Assembly: GCF_014201615.1 (NCBI RefSeq)
Contig: NZ_JACHEU010000001.1
Span: forward strand, 515,631 to 579,630
Direction: 5' to 3'
DNA from: Aquamicrobium lusatiense
GTDB lineage: Bacteria > Pseudomonadota > Alphaproteobacteria > Rhizobiales > Rhizobiaceae
DNA: 64,000 nucleotides
Shown: positions 1 through 11,885 of the stretch, one piece after another
Layout: each line of letters opens with the position of its first letter
How positions within the stretch are numbered: position 1 is the stretch's first letter
Program-made: the position numbers and the translations under genes
Notes under the pieces: generated by a model
Told to the model about the DNA's origin: nothing
Database searches by the model: none
The model's input: the letters and a program-made list of their open reading frames with translations, nothing else

Positions 1-800
1 TTGTCGAGATCGGCGTCGTCGAACACGATCGCCGGCGCGTGGCCGCCGAGCTCCATCGTCGCCCGCTTCATGTGCTGGCCGGCGAGTGCGGCCAGATGCT
101 TGCCCACAGGCACCGAGCCGGTGAACGAGACCTTGCGGATGACCGGATGCGGAACCAGATAGCCCGATATGTCGGGCGGGTTGCCGTAGACGAGGTTGAG
201 CACGCCGTCCGGCAGGCCGGCATCCCTGAAGATATCGGCCAGGGCGGCCGGCGAGGCCGGCGTTTCCTCCGGCGGCTTGACGATGATGGAGCAGCCGGTG
301 GCCAGTGCTGCGGCAATCTTGCGCACCGCCTGCGAGACCGGGAAGTTCCACGGCGTGAAGGCGGCAACCGGGCCGACCGGCTCCTTCACCACGAGCTGAT
401 AGATGCCTTCGGCGCGGGCCGGCACCACCCGGCCATAGGTGCGGCGGCCTTCCTCGGCGCACCAGTCGATGATGTCGGCGGAGCCGTGAATCTCGATGAG
501 CGCCTCTGCCAGCGGCTTGCCCTGCTCCATCGTCAGAAGCCCGGCAATGCGCGGCGCGCGCTCGCGCATCAGGCGGGCGGCCTCGCGTAGCACCTTACTG
601 CGCTCGAAAGGCGAAACCTTGCGCCATGTGCGGAAACCACGCTCGGCAGCCGCAAGTGCCCGGTCGAGATCCGCCGGCGTGGCACAGGCCACCGTGCCGA
701 TCACCTCACCCGTCGCCGGGTTGAGTACGTCCATCGTCCTGCCGTCCGAAGCCGCGCTCCACGCGCCATCGATGAAGAGTTCTGTCTGCGGATACATCAT
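1..800 (-). CDS. NAD(P)-dependent aldehyde dehydrogenase, N-terminal part (cut by window edge)
   Basis: The first 266 residues of an aldehyde dehydrogenase; the C-terminal half, including the catalytic Cys, lies beyond base 1. The Rossmann/catalytic core signatures are clear: the PWNFP motif with the oxyanion-hole Asn152, the FTGS motif near residue 227, and MELGGHAP with the general base Glu250. The N-terminus ([24 protein letters not shown]) resembles succinate-semialdehyde or alpha-ketoglutarate-semialdehyde dehydrogenases, but the substrate cannot be fixed without the rest. I chose ATG at 800 because it begins the conserved part; an in-frame ATG at 815 would add five residues. The gene is divergent from soxR across about 210 bp. 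Whether SoxR controls it is unknown. Confidence 0.9.
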   Translation of the reverse strand, partial: MMYPQTELFIDGAWSAASDGRTMDVLNPATGEVIGTVACATPADLDRALAAAERGFRTWRKVSPFERSKVLREAARLMRERAPRIAGLLTMEQGKPLAEALIEIHGSADIIDWCAEEGRRTYGRVVPARAEGIYQLVVKEPVGPVAAFTPWNFPVSQAVRKIAAALATGCSIIVKPPEETPASPAALADIFRDAGLPDGVLNLVYGNPPDISGYLVPHPVIRKVSFTGSVPVGKHLAALAGQHMKRATMELGGHAPAIVFDDADLD

Positions 801-986
801 GCCATCCCGTTCCATAGCCGGTGTCGAGGAATTGCGAAATCGAAGGCGACGCATCGGCTCGGGAGAGAGCTGACGCACGCACCCGGCTGCTCTAGACGAT
901 GCACCCCGCCCATGGAAAGGGCTTTCGCCCGCGCATGTCGCCGCATGGAGTGCGGCTTGCATTGAGCGTTACGGCACACCATGATT

Positions 987-1006
987 ACCTCATCAATAGT
1001 TGAGGT
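987..1006. promoter_or_regulatory. Candidate SoxR operator in front of soxR
   Basis: The outer half-sites ACCTCA and TGAGGT are separated by an imperfect 8-bp centre, ending 6 bp before the soxR ATG. The same half-sites occur in the perfect operator downstream of soxR (1471-1492). This site is less symmetrical, and no good 19-bp-spaced promoter is seen around it, so autoregulation or control of the divergent gene is inferred. Confidence 0.55.
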
Positions 1007-1012
1007 TTGACC

Positions 1013-1462
1013 ATGCCCAAAAAGCCGGCCGCCGTTCTCACGGTGGGCGAGGTGGCGCGGCGCTCCGGCATAGCCGTCTCGACCGTGCATTTTTACGAAG
1101 CTAAGGGTCTGATCGAGGGCTGGCGCACGCAGGGCAACCAGCGCCGCTATCACCGCGCGGTGCTGCGCCGCATCGCCATCATCCGCATCGCGCAGCGCGC
1201 CGGCATTCCGCTGGCGCGCATCCGTGAGGCGCTGACCGATCTGCCGCATGACCATGTGCCGAATGCCCGCGACTGGCAGAAGTTCACCGACGAGTGGCGC
1301 GGCATGCTCGACGACCGCATCACGCGCCTGCTCCAGCTTCGCGATCAGATCGCCAGTTGCATCGGCTGCGGCTGCCTGTCTCTGGAGGAGTGCCCGCTGC
1401 GCAACCCTGATGACGTGATGGGCGAAGAAGGGGCCGGACCCCGGCGGCTGAAGCTGCGATAA
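1013..1462 (+). CDS. soxR: Redox-sensitive MerR-family activator SoxR
   Basis: A 149-residue MerR-family regulator. An N-terminal winged helix (VGEVARRSGIAVSTVHFYEAKGLI, about residues 10-34) is followed by the dimerisation helix and a C-terminal [2Fe-2S] ligand set C116-x2-C119-x-C121-x5-C127, which is the SoxR signature. SoxR senses redox-cycling compounds through oxidation of this cluster and activates transcription by distorting a 19-bp-spaced promoter. I preferred ATG 1013; a TTG at 1007 is in frame. The next gene is an MFS pump with an ideal SoxR promoter between them. In non-enteric bacteria SoxR usually controls such efflux or oxidoreductase genes directly and not soxS, and that fits here. 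Confidence 0.95.
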   Translation: MPKKPAAVLTVGEVARRSGIAVSTVHFYEAKGLIEGWRTQGNQRRYHRAVLRRIAIIRIAQRAGIPLARIREALTDLPHDHVPNARDWQKFTDEWRGMLDDRITRLLQLRDQIASCIGCGCLSLEECPLRNPDDVMGEEGAGPRRLKLR

Positions 1463-1468
1463 AGGCGC

Positions 1469-1499
1469 TTGACCTCAACCAAGGTTGAGGTCCTACAAG
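1469..1499 (+). promoter_or_regulatory. SoxR-type promoter/operator of the MFS gene
   Basis: Half-sites GACCTCAACC and GGTTGAGGTC flank AA to make a perfect 22-bp palindrome (1471-1492). It lies between a -35 element TTGACC (1469-1474) and a -10-like TACAAG (1494-1499). The spacer is 19 bp, the over-long spacing typical of MerR/SoxR-activated promoters. It matches the soxbox consensus I recall from Pseudomonas and other non-enteric species. The promoter starts 7 bp after the soxR stop codon. Confidence 0.9.
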
Positions 1500-1526
1500 G
1501 CTTGTCGACCAAAACAGGAGTCGACA

Positions 1527-2951
1527 ATGCAGGATTCAATAGACACCGCCCTTTCGCCCCCGGCGCCGGCCGGCTGGGGTGATCTGTTTTCCGGCGGCAA
1601 CGCCATGCCGATGCTGGTTCTGGCGGGCGGCGTGACGCTCTATTCCGTCAATATGTACATCGCCATCACCGTTATGCCTTCAGTGGTAAGGGAGATCGGC
1701 GGGCTCGACTTCTACGCCTGGACCATGACGCTGTTCGTGGTCGGCTCCATTCTGGGGGCAGCACTCGCGGCCAATCTGATGCGCCAGTGGGGACCGCGCG
1801 GCGCTTATTTCATCGCCGCCGTGCTGTTCGCAGCCGGCACTCTTACCTGCGCCATGGCGCCGACCATGTCTGTCATGCTCATCGGCCGGACGCTTCAGGG
1901 CCTCGGCGGCGGCTTCCTCTATGCGCTGGCCTATGCGCTCACCCGCATCGTGCTGCCGGAGCGGGTCTGGGGCCGGGCGATCGGGCTCATCTCGGCCGTG
2001 TTCGGCATCGCCACGCTGATCGGTCCGGCCATCGGCGGCATCTTTGCCGATGGCGGATCGTGGCGCACCGCCTTTTGGTCGCTGATGCCCTTCGCCATCG
2101 GCTTCGCGCTGCTGGCGCTGTTCGCCTTCCCGCGCCGGAGCAGCGACAGGAACGAGCGCGCGCCCGTGCCGGTGCTCCAGCTCATCCTGCTGACGCTGGC
2201 GGTTCTGGCGGTTTCGGCAGGCGGCCTCTCGAGCGAAACGCAATGGGCCGCGGCGGGCCTGATCGGCGCGCTGGTGCTGATCGTGCTGATCGCGCGCACC
2301 GACGCGATCGCCAGCGCCCGCCTTCTGCCGCGCCGCTCGTTCCGCTTCTCCTCCGCACTCGCGCCGCTCTATCTCAGCGTGGCGCTGCTGATGCTGTCCA
2401 TGCAGCCGGAAATCTACGTGCCCTACATGCTCCAGCAGCTCCACGGGCAGACGCCGCTGTGGGCCGGCTATCTGGCCGCCATGATGTCGATGGGCTGGAC
2501 GCTGGGCTCTCTGCTCTCCTCCCGCCGCCAGTCCGGCGGCAAGGGCATGCTGACGATCGGCCCCGCCCTCACCTTCATCGGACTGGTTATTCTTGCCATC
2601 TGCCTGCCGGTGCAGGGCAACGGCTCCTGGATGTGGCTTGGGCCCATCTGTCTTGCGCTGGTTCTGGTGGGCCTCGGCATCGGCATCGCCTGGCCGAACC
2701 TCGTCACCGAGGTCTATCGCAGCGCACCGGCCGACGAGCAGGATCTGGCGACCGGCGGCATGACCACGGTGCAGCTATTCGCCATCGCCATGGGCACGGC
2801 GCTCGCCGGCATGATCTCCAACACCGCCGGCATCGGCACGCCGGGCGGCGTCGAGGGAGCAGCGGCCGCAGCCTTCTGGGTCTGCGCCCTGTTCGCACTG
2901 GCGCCCGCGATCGGCGTGCTCGTGGCCGCACATATTCAGGGTCGCTCCTGA
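1527..2951 (+). CDS. MFS-family efflux transporter, SoxR-controlled
   Basis: A 474-residue polytopic membrane protein of the major facilitator superfamily. Hydrophobic segments run through the whole length, and the first third (WTMTLFVVGSILGAALAANLMRQWGPRGAYF) carries a motif-A-like loop between TM2 and TM3 with the G-x-x-x-D/R pattern partly kept. The AGGAG at 1516-1520 places the start at ATG 1527. It is the only gene behind the SoxR operator, so it is likely an exporter of redox-active metabolites or antibiotics. The substrate cannot be read from sequence. A strong terminator stands 127 nt after the stop. Confidence 0.88.
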   Translation: MQDSIDTALSPPAPAGWGDLFSGGNAMPMLVLAGGVTLYSVNMYIAITVMPSVVREIGGLDFYAWTMTLFVVGSILGAALAANLMRQWGPRGAYFIAAVLFAAGTLTCAMAPTMSVMLIGRTLQGLGGGFLYALAYALTRIVLPERVWGRAIGLISAVFGIATLIGPAIGGIFADGGSWRTAFWSLMPFAIGFALLALFAFPRRSSDRNERAPVPVLQLILLTLAVLAVSAGGLSSETQWAAAGLIGALVLIVLIARTDAIASARLLPRRSFRFSSALAPLYLSVALLMLSMQPEIYVPYMLQQLHGQTPLWAGYLAAMMSMGWTLGSLLSSRRQSGGKGMLTIGPALTFIGLVILAICLPVQGNGSWMWLGPICLALVLVGLGIGIAWPNLVTEVYRSAPADEQDLATGGMTTVQLFAIAMGTALAGMISNTAGIGTPGGVEGAAAAAFWVCALFALAPAIGVLVAAHIQGRS

Positions 2952-3077
2952 CCCTGAAGCACGGAGCCTCGCGCCAAAGCCTGCGCCCTTTCCCCGTCAT
3001 TGCACCCGGGGCGGCCAGCGCTTCGGCCCGGGCAGGTGTCGCTCCCCTGCCTCCTCCTGCCCCTCGGGCACCGTGCC

Positions 3078-3115
3078 ACCCATCCCGTCACCAGGCGTGG
3101 CGGGATGGGTTTTTC
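3078..3115 (+). terminator. Rho-independent terminator after the MFS gene
   Basis: A 10-bp perfect stem (ACCCATCCCG, 3078-3087, with CGGGATGGGT, 3101-3110) is followed directly by a T-run (3110-3114). It lies upstream of the metH promoter region, so it ends the soxR-MFS transcript and insulates metH. Confidence 0.8.
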
Positions 3116-3151
3116 ATTTCCCGAACAGCAGGGTGCTCGCAATTGTATATG

Positions 3152-3173
3152 TTGACATAAAGATATCTTTATG
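3152..3173 (+). promoter_or_regulatory. metH promoter region with an 18-bp perfect palindrome
   Basis: A TTGACA hexamer (3152-3157) overlaps the perfect palindrome CATAAAGATATCTTTATG (3156-3173), 33 bp before the metH ATG. The symmetry and AT-rich core look like an ArsR-family operator; SahR/MetR-type ArsR repressors control methionine-cycle genes in alphaproteobacteria, but the motif match is from memory. A convincing -10 at 17-18 bp is not seen, so the exact promoter is uncertain. Confidence 0.6.
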
Positions 3174-3205
3174 CGATTTCGCATGTTTCACATCGGGACC
3201 GGGAT

Positions 3206-7015
<3,810 letters not shown>

Positions 7016-7117
7016 TGCATTTCCAGCAAAAGTGCGAAGCGGTTTTGCGTCCGGGAATGCGACAAAGCAAATGATTAGAGCGTTTTTGACGTTTCCATCA
7101 AAACAGGCACCGCTCTA
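7016..7117. repeat. Dispersed intergenic palindromic repeat (rhizobial type)
   Basis: Just after the metH stop, this stretch has the wording of a dispersed Hyphomicrobiales intergenic repeat (AGTGCGAAGCGGTTTTGCGT, then TAGAGCG at 7076-7082 paired with CGCTCTA at 7111-7117). No gene is visible in it. It may form a hairpin between the convergent metH and histidine kinase transcripts. That it is dispersed is recalled from other rhizobial genomes, not shown here. Confidence 0.6.
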
Positions 7118-7131
7118 GAAGCCACTTTTCC

Positions 7132-9024
7132 TTACGCCGTCCGGTCCAGCATGTGGAGCGGGAACTCGATCTCGACGCGAACACCGTCCGGCTCCCAGTG
7201 GCGGCGGAAGCTGCCGCGCAACTGTGCCTCGACCGACAATGTCAGCAGCCTTGTGCCAAAACCGGCATGGTCCGGCGCTTGCGCGCGCACCACGCCGCCG
7301 CGCTCCGCCCATTCGATGGAAACACTCTCCGGCGTACGGCTGAACCGGACGCGGATGTTGCCCACCGGGGTTGAGAGCGCGCCATATTTGGCGGAATTGG
7401 TCGCCAGTTCGTGAAAGACCAACGCGAGCGGCGTCGCAGCCCCGGCATCGATGCGCGCATCCGGGCCTTCTATGGAGATGCGCTGGCCGTTTTCGTCATC
7501 GTAGGGCTGCAAAAGCCGCTGCAGCAATTTCTGGAAGGAATGGGAAACACGCTGCGCCGTGCGCGCGCGGTCGTCCGGTCGGATGAAGTCATGCGCATCG
7601 TTGAGCGCCAGCAGCCGCCCGCGCAGTTCCTCCGCGAACTCCTTCATGTCCGGCCGCTCGCGCATCGACAGGCCGATCATGCCGCCGACAATGGAAAAGA
7701 TGTTCTTGATGCGATGGTTGAGTTCGCGGGCGACCAGCTCGCGCTCTTCCACCGCAAGCCGCGACTCATGAATATCCGTGGCGGTCCCGAACCAGCGTTT
7801 GAGCCGGCCATTGCTGTCGCGCTGGGGCAGCGCCATCACCCGCAGCCAGCGATATTCGCCAGACCTGTGCAGCATGCGGTAATCGACGTCGTAAGTCTTG
7901 CCTGTGGCCAGCGATTCCTTCCAGCAGGCGGCCACCCGCTCCCTGTCCTCGGGATGAAGAAGCTCCACCCAGGTCGGCCTGCCCTCAACCTCGTCTTCGG
8001 CGATCCCGATGAATTCGAACCAGCGTCGGCTGACATAGTCGAGCACACCGTCCGCCGTTCCGCTCCATATGATCTGCGGCAGCGTGTCGGTCAGCGTGTC
8101 GAAACGAAACTCGCTGTCGGCGAGGGCCGCAGCCGTCTCCATCTGCTCCGTGACGTCGAGCACGACGCCGATCATGTGCGTTTCGAGCCCGCATGTTCCT
8201 TTCGTCAGCCGTCCCGAGGCCATCACCCATCGCACCTTGCCGCAAGGCGACACCACGCGATACTGGCACCGGAACTCCTGCTTCAGGTCGATCGCCTCAT
8301 ACAGCGTCTCCAGAACGGTGCGCCTGTCCTCGGCATGGATGGCCGATGTCATCCTTTCCTTTCCGACCCCCGCCGCGGCAACTTCCGGTTCCACACCGTA
8401 GATGAGCGCAAATCCCTGATCTCCGGTACACGACAGGGTCGCGACATCGAGATCCCAGATGCCGACCAGCCCGGACGCCGATATCGCAATGCTCAGGCGT
8501 TCGTCGGCACGGCGTCTGGCCCGCAGGGCCGTAACCCGCTCCGTGGTTTCGAAGGAGTGCAGCAACACACCGCAAGGCATGCCGAATTCGTCACGGATCG
8601 GCGAGAAATCCAGATTGAACCATGCGGTTTCGAGATTGCCATTGCGCCGCAGTTTCAGCGGCTGATCCTTGTAACTGTGCGACTTGCCGCAATAGCAATC
8701 TTCGATTGTGCGTCTGTAGAAATCGGCGGCTTCACTGAGCACTTCCGTAATCGGCCTGCCGATCGACCCAAGATAAGTATCGCCGAAAATCTCGCTGACC
8801 GTATCATTGTAGAGAACCAGCCCGTCGCGTCCGATCAGGATAGACATCGGCGCCGATGCACCCAGAACCGTGCGGGCCATGACACGCAACGCCATGGGCC
8901 AGTCATCCATGGCACCGGCGGCTGTCTTCGACCAGTCGAAAGCAAGGGCTTCGCCCAGCATCCGGTTTGCAACGATTCCCGCGGGCAATTGCTTGCCGAA
9001 AGAGGTGGTCAACGAAGCCGGCAT
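7132..9024 (-). CDS. HWE-family sensor histidine kinase with three PAS domains
   Basis: A 630-residue protein with no predicted membrane segment. Three PAS/PAC-like domains lie at about 50-165, 180-295 and 305-420 (the last with YRMLHRSGEYRWLRV), followed by a kinase core with phospho-acceptor His437 in ELNHRIKNIFSIVGG. The W-x-E motif (WAE at about 572) defines the HWE family, common in rhizobia and linked to light sensing and the general stress response. The N-box region reads VFHELATNSAKYGAL. No response regulator adjoins it, so it is an orphan kinase. The first PAS domain contains Cys-rich CYCGKSHSY; the ligand is unknown. Confidence 0.93.
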   Translation of the reverse strand: MPASLTTSFGKQLPAGIVANRMLGEALAFDWSKTAAGAMDDWPMALRVMARTVLGASAPMSILIGRDGLVLYNDTVSEIFGDTYLGSIGRPITEVLSEAADFYRRTIEDCYCGKSHSYKDQPLKLRRNGNLETAWFNLDFSPIRDEFGMPCGVLLHSFETTERVTALRARRRADERLSIAISASGLVGIWDLDVATLSCTGDQGFALIYGVEPEVAAAGVGKERMTSAIHAEDRRTVLETLYEAIDLKQEFRCQYRVVSPCGKVRWVMASGRLTKGTCGLETHMIGVVLDVTEQMETAAALADSEFRFDTLTDTLPQIIWSGTADGVLDYVSRRWFEFIGIAEDEVEGRPTWVELLHPEDRERVAACWKESLATGKTYDVDYRMLHRSGEYRWLRVMALPQRDSNGRLKRWFGTATDIHESRLAVEERELVARELNHRIKNIFSIVGGMIGLSMRERPDMKEFAEELRGRLLALNDAHDFIRPDDRARTAQRVSHSFQKLLQRLLQPYDDENGQRISIEGPDARIDAGAATPLALVFHELATNSAKYGALSTPVGNIRVRFSRTPESVSIEWAERGGVVRAQAPDHAGFGTRLLTLSVEAQLRGSFRRHWEPDGVRVEIEFPLHMLDRTA

Positions 9025-9147
9025 CGGGAGCCTCCTGCGATTGCCTGCTCAGACCCCGTTGGTCACTATTTGTTTCAGCCGGGCCTTTATCCGCGAGGAA
9101 AACAGTTTCTCCACCTGCGTGCAAGCAGGAATGGAGTTTGTAACGGT

Positions 9148-10590
9148 TCAACCAGTGGTTTTGGAAGCAATGGTTGCCAGATCGTTGCGAAATTGCGTCA
9201 TCTCCCCGGCGGCGCGAACCGGATCCGGAATGCGCAGCAGATAGGAGGGGTGGACCGTCACGAACAGGGAACGCCCGCCACCAAACGGCAGCAACCTGCC
9301 ACGCACATCGCCCAGCCGCTGCTTGCGGCCGGTCAGCGCGCCAAGCGCGGTTGCCCCCATCGCAACCACGAGGCGAGGCTTCACGGCCTCGATTTCCTGC
9401 TCCAGCCACCAGCGACAACGCTCGACTTCGCCCGCGTTGGGCGTGCGGTGAATACGACGCTTGCCGCGCGGCTCGAACTTGAAATGCTTCACCGCGTTGG
9501 TGACATAGGCCCTGCCCCGGTCGATGCCCACTTCCCCCAGCGTCCTGTCGAACAGTTGCCCTGCGGGACCGACGAAAGGCCGGCCGGCAAGGTCCTCCCG
9601 GTCGCCCGGCTGCTCGCCCACGAACATGAGGTCGGCCGCTTCCGGCCCTTCGCCGAACACGGTCTGCGTGGCATGGCAATGCAGGGGACAGCGGGTGCAG
9701 GCGCTGGCCTGCTGGCGCAGGGCCGCCAGCGGCGTGGCAGGCGGCGCGGCCTGCCGCGCTTCATGCAGGGACTGAACCCGGGCATGAAAGGCCGGCGGCG
9801 CAAGCGCCTCCTGCCGGGCCATGTCCGCCACGCGCGCCTGCGCGCTGGCAACCAGTTCCGGAATCAGGGCGGCTTCGGGCAGATTCTTCCAGTATTTCTT
9901 CGGCATCTCGGCCTGCATCGCCTTCACCTTCACCCGCGCCGGATTGAAGATCGAGGCATAGTAGGTCAGCCACAGCGCGTCGGCCGGATCGGCAAGGTCG
10001 GGCTTTGCCGCCGGCTCGTGCGAGACCCGCAACTTTCCGGACTCGAAGGTCGCGGACCCTTTCGGCGTGAGGATCGTCCAGTCCATGTCGGCAAAGCGCG
10101 CCGCGAAGAAGGGCGCGGTGCGCGCGACGATGAAATGATCCGGCTCGAACCAGGCCGCAAAGCGCCGCCGGCAGCCCTCGCCCGGATGCGCGAGTTCACG
10201 GAAGCGCACGAAGGCCGTCATCTTGTGGCAGTCGCGCCGCACGGATTTCGCCAGCCTTCCGGCCTGCGCCACATCTGCATCGGAAGCCACGGACAAAAGC
10301 TTTCGCTCGCCTTGCAACCTGTAAAGCAGCCGATAAAGCAGCGCGAAACGACCGGGATCGCTGTGGCAGACGATGGCTTCGGCCAGTTCCGGAAAGGACG
10401 CGGGCACCACGGGCCGCGGCATGGCCGACCTTGCCTCGGGCAAAGCCCGATCCGGCTCGGCGAACAGCCCGCCCTCGCTTTCGAGGCACCAGTCCACCTC
10501 GTGAGGCGCGATGCCCGTCTGCAGCAGCATGCGCGCCTTGTCGCGCCATTCGCCGAAATCGCCCCTGCGGGAAAGACAGATCCTGTACAT
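9148..10590 (-). CDS. DUF4130 / UdgX-family uracil-DNA-binding fusion protein
   Basis: A 480-residue fusion. The N-terminal half (about 1-240) matches the DUF4130 partner domain (TIGR03915-like) encoded beside radical SAM repair proteins. The C-terminal half is a family-4-like uracil-DNA glycosylase fold of the UdgX type, with GEQPGDREDLAGRPFVGPAG, YVTNAVKHFKF, the diagnostic KRRIH loop, and HPSYLLR. Cluster cysteines are seen in ACTRCPLHC and RCRWWL. In UdgX the KRRIH histidine attacks the sugar and leaves a covalent protein-DNA complex, so this is a uracil trap and not a turnover enzyme. ATG 10590 was chosen; GTG 10593 is adjacent. It follows the radical SAM gene by 27 bp in the same SOS operon. 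Confidence 0.93.
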   Translation of the reverse strand: MYRICLSRRGDFGEWRDKARMLLQTGIAPHEVDWCLESEGGLFAEPDRALPEARSAMPRPVVPASFPELAEAIVCHSDPGRFALLYRLLYRLQGERKLLSVASDADVAQAGRLAKSVRRDCHKMTAFVRFRELAHPGEGCRRRFAAWFEPDHFIVARTAPFFAARFADMDWTILTPKGSATFESGKLRVSHEPAAKPDLADPADALWLTYYASIFNPARVKVKAMQAEMPKKYWKNLPEAALIPELVASAQARVADMARQEALAPPAFHARVQSLHEARQAAPPATPLAALRQQASACTRCPLHCHATQTVFGEGPEAADLMFVGEQPGDREDLAGRPFVGPAGQLFDRTLGEVGIDRGRAYVTNAVKHFKFEPRGKRRIHRTPNAGEVERCRWWLEQEIEAVKPRLVVAMGATALGALTGRKQRLGDVRGRLLPFGGGRSLFVTVHPSYLLRIPDPVRAAGEMTQFRNDLATIASKTTG

Positions 10591-10617
10591 CACAACCCCG
10601 GCATCACAGGCCCGGCA

Positions 10618-11847
10618 TCACAGCAGCGACATCTGCATGGGCGGCGGCTCGAACAGCGCGCGCAGATCCTGCCGGTCGATGAGCCGTAGCGGCGTCCACC
10701 CTTCGGCAATGATGAACGGCCTGACCTTGCGCAGCGACACCTTCAGCCGGCCGAGATCCTCGATCCGTACGCGGCGATGACGGCGCGCGGCGATCAGCGC
10801 ATCCACCGTGCGCACCCCGAAACCCGGCACCCTCAGCAGCATTTCCCGCCCCGCCCGGTTGACGTCGACCGGGAAGCGGTCGCGGTGCGCCAGCGCCCAG
10901 GCGAGCTTCGGATCGATGTCGAGATCGAGCATGCCGTCGGTCCCGGCCGCCGTGATCTCGGCCACCTCGAAACCGTAGAAGCGATAGAGCCAGTCGGCCT
11001 GATAGAGACGGTGCTCACGCATCAACGGCGGCTTCTGCGGCGGCAGGCGCGACGAGGCGTCCGGGATCGGGCTGAACGCCGAATAATATACCCGCTTCAG
11101 CCCGTAGCTGCCGTAGAGCCCGGCGCTGCTGGCGAGAATGGTGGAATCGTCGGCGCCATCGGCCCCGACGATCATCTGCGTCGACTGTCCCGCCGGCGCG
11201 AATTTCCGGCGCGGGCGGCCGCCCAGCGTCCGGTCTGCGGCATCTTCGATGCCAAGGCGCACATCCGCCATGGCACGACGAATGACGGGAGTCTGCTTTT
11301 CGGGCGCGAGATCAGCCATGCCGGTTTCCGTCGGCAGCTCGATATTGATGGAAAGCCGGTCGGCATAGAGCCCCGCCTCCTCGATAAGCGCCGGCGACGC
11401 CTCGGGGATCGTCTTGAGGTGAATGTAGCCGTTGAAATTGTGAACCGTGCGCAGGTCGCGCGCCACGCGCACCATCTGCTCCATCGTGTAATCGGAAGAG
11501 CGAATAATGCCGGAAGACAGGAACAGGCCTTCGATATAGTTGCGGCGGTAGAACTCCAGCGTCAGCCACACCACCTCCTGCGGCGTGAAGCGGGCCCGCT
11601 CGACATTGCTCGACGAGCGGTTGATGCAATAGGCACAATCATAAATGCAGAAGTTGGTCAGCAGGATCTTGAGCAGCGAGATGCAGCGCCCGTCCGGCGC
11701 ATAGGCGTGGCATATGCCCGAGCCGCCGGCAGACCCCAGTCCACCGGCCCGCGAATCCCGGCGCTGACCGCCGGACGATGCGCAGGAGGCGTCATATTTG
11801 GCGGCGTCGGAAAGAATGGCGAGACGTTGCTGCAGCGTTCTCTTCAT
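10618..11847 (-). CDS. Putative DNA modification/repair radical SAM protein
   Basis: A 409-residue radical SAM enzyme of the TIGR03916 type. The [4Fe-4S] ligands are in CIYDCAYC (C-x3-C-x2-C) after the typical start KYDASCASSGG, and the C-terminus has a helix-hairpin-helix (VPGFGVRTVDALIAARRHRR) expected to bind DNA. The reaction is unknown; the family is named from its constant link to UdgX/DUF4130 genes. I chose ATG 11847 although longer frames exist (ATG 11871 and upstream), because the promoter and SOS box lie immediately before it and predict a leaderless message starting at about 11850. The proposed start also matches family length. It is the first gene of the SOS operon with the UdgX fusion. 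Confidence 0.9.
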   Translation of the reverse strand: MKRTLQQRLAILSDAAKYDASCASSGGQRRDSRAGGLGSAGGSGICHAYAPDGRCISLLKILLTNFCIYDCAYCINRSSSNVERARFTPQEVVWLTLEFYRRNYIEGLFLSSGIIRSSDYTMEQMVRVARDLRTVHNFNGYIHLKTIPEASPALIEEAGLYADRLSINIELPTETGMADLAPEKQTPVIRRAMADVRLGIEDAADRTLGGRPRRKFAPAGQSTQMIVGADGADDSTILASSAGLYGSYGLKRVYYSAFSPIPDASSRLPPQKPPLMREHRLYQADWLYRFYGFEVAEITAAGTDGMLDLDIDPKLAWALAHRDRFPVDVNRAGREMLLRVPGFGVRTVDALIAARRHRRVRIEDLGRLKVSLRKVRPFIIAEGWTPLRLIDRQDLRALFEPPPMQMSLL

Positions 11848-11853
11848 GATTTT

Positions 11854-11885
11854 GTTCACTATATGTTCCATATCGATCCCGTCAA
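11854..11885 (-). promoter_or_regulatory. LexA (SOS) box and promoter of the radical SAM-UdgX operon
   Basis: On the minus strand GAACATATAGTGAAC (11854-11868) fits the alphaproteobacterial LexA consensus GAAC-N7-GAAC exactly. It contains a -10 TATAGT (11858-11863), and a -35 TTGACG lies at 11880-11885, giving a 16-bp spacer. LexA bound here would cover the -10. Predicted +1 is at about 11850, only a few nt before ATG 11847, so the message is probably leaderless. Confidence 0.88.

Noticed and set aside
2960..3120. Possible SAM or cobalamin riboswitch upstream of metH
   Set aside because: A GC-rich structured stretch precedes metH, but I found no SAM-II/SAH core, and cobalamin-like wording appears only weakly, on the opposite strand. 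The strong terminator and the metH promoter region lie after it, so it belongs to the MFS transcript.
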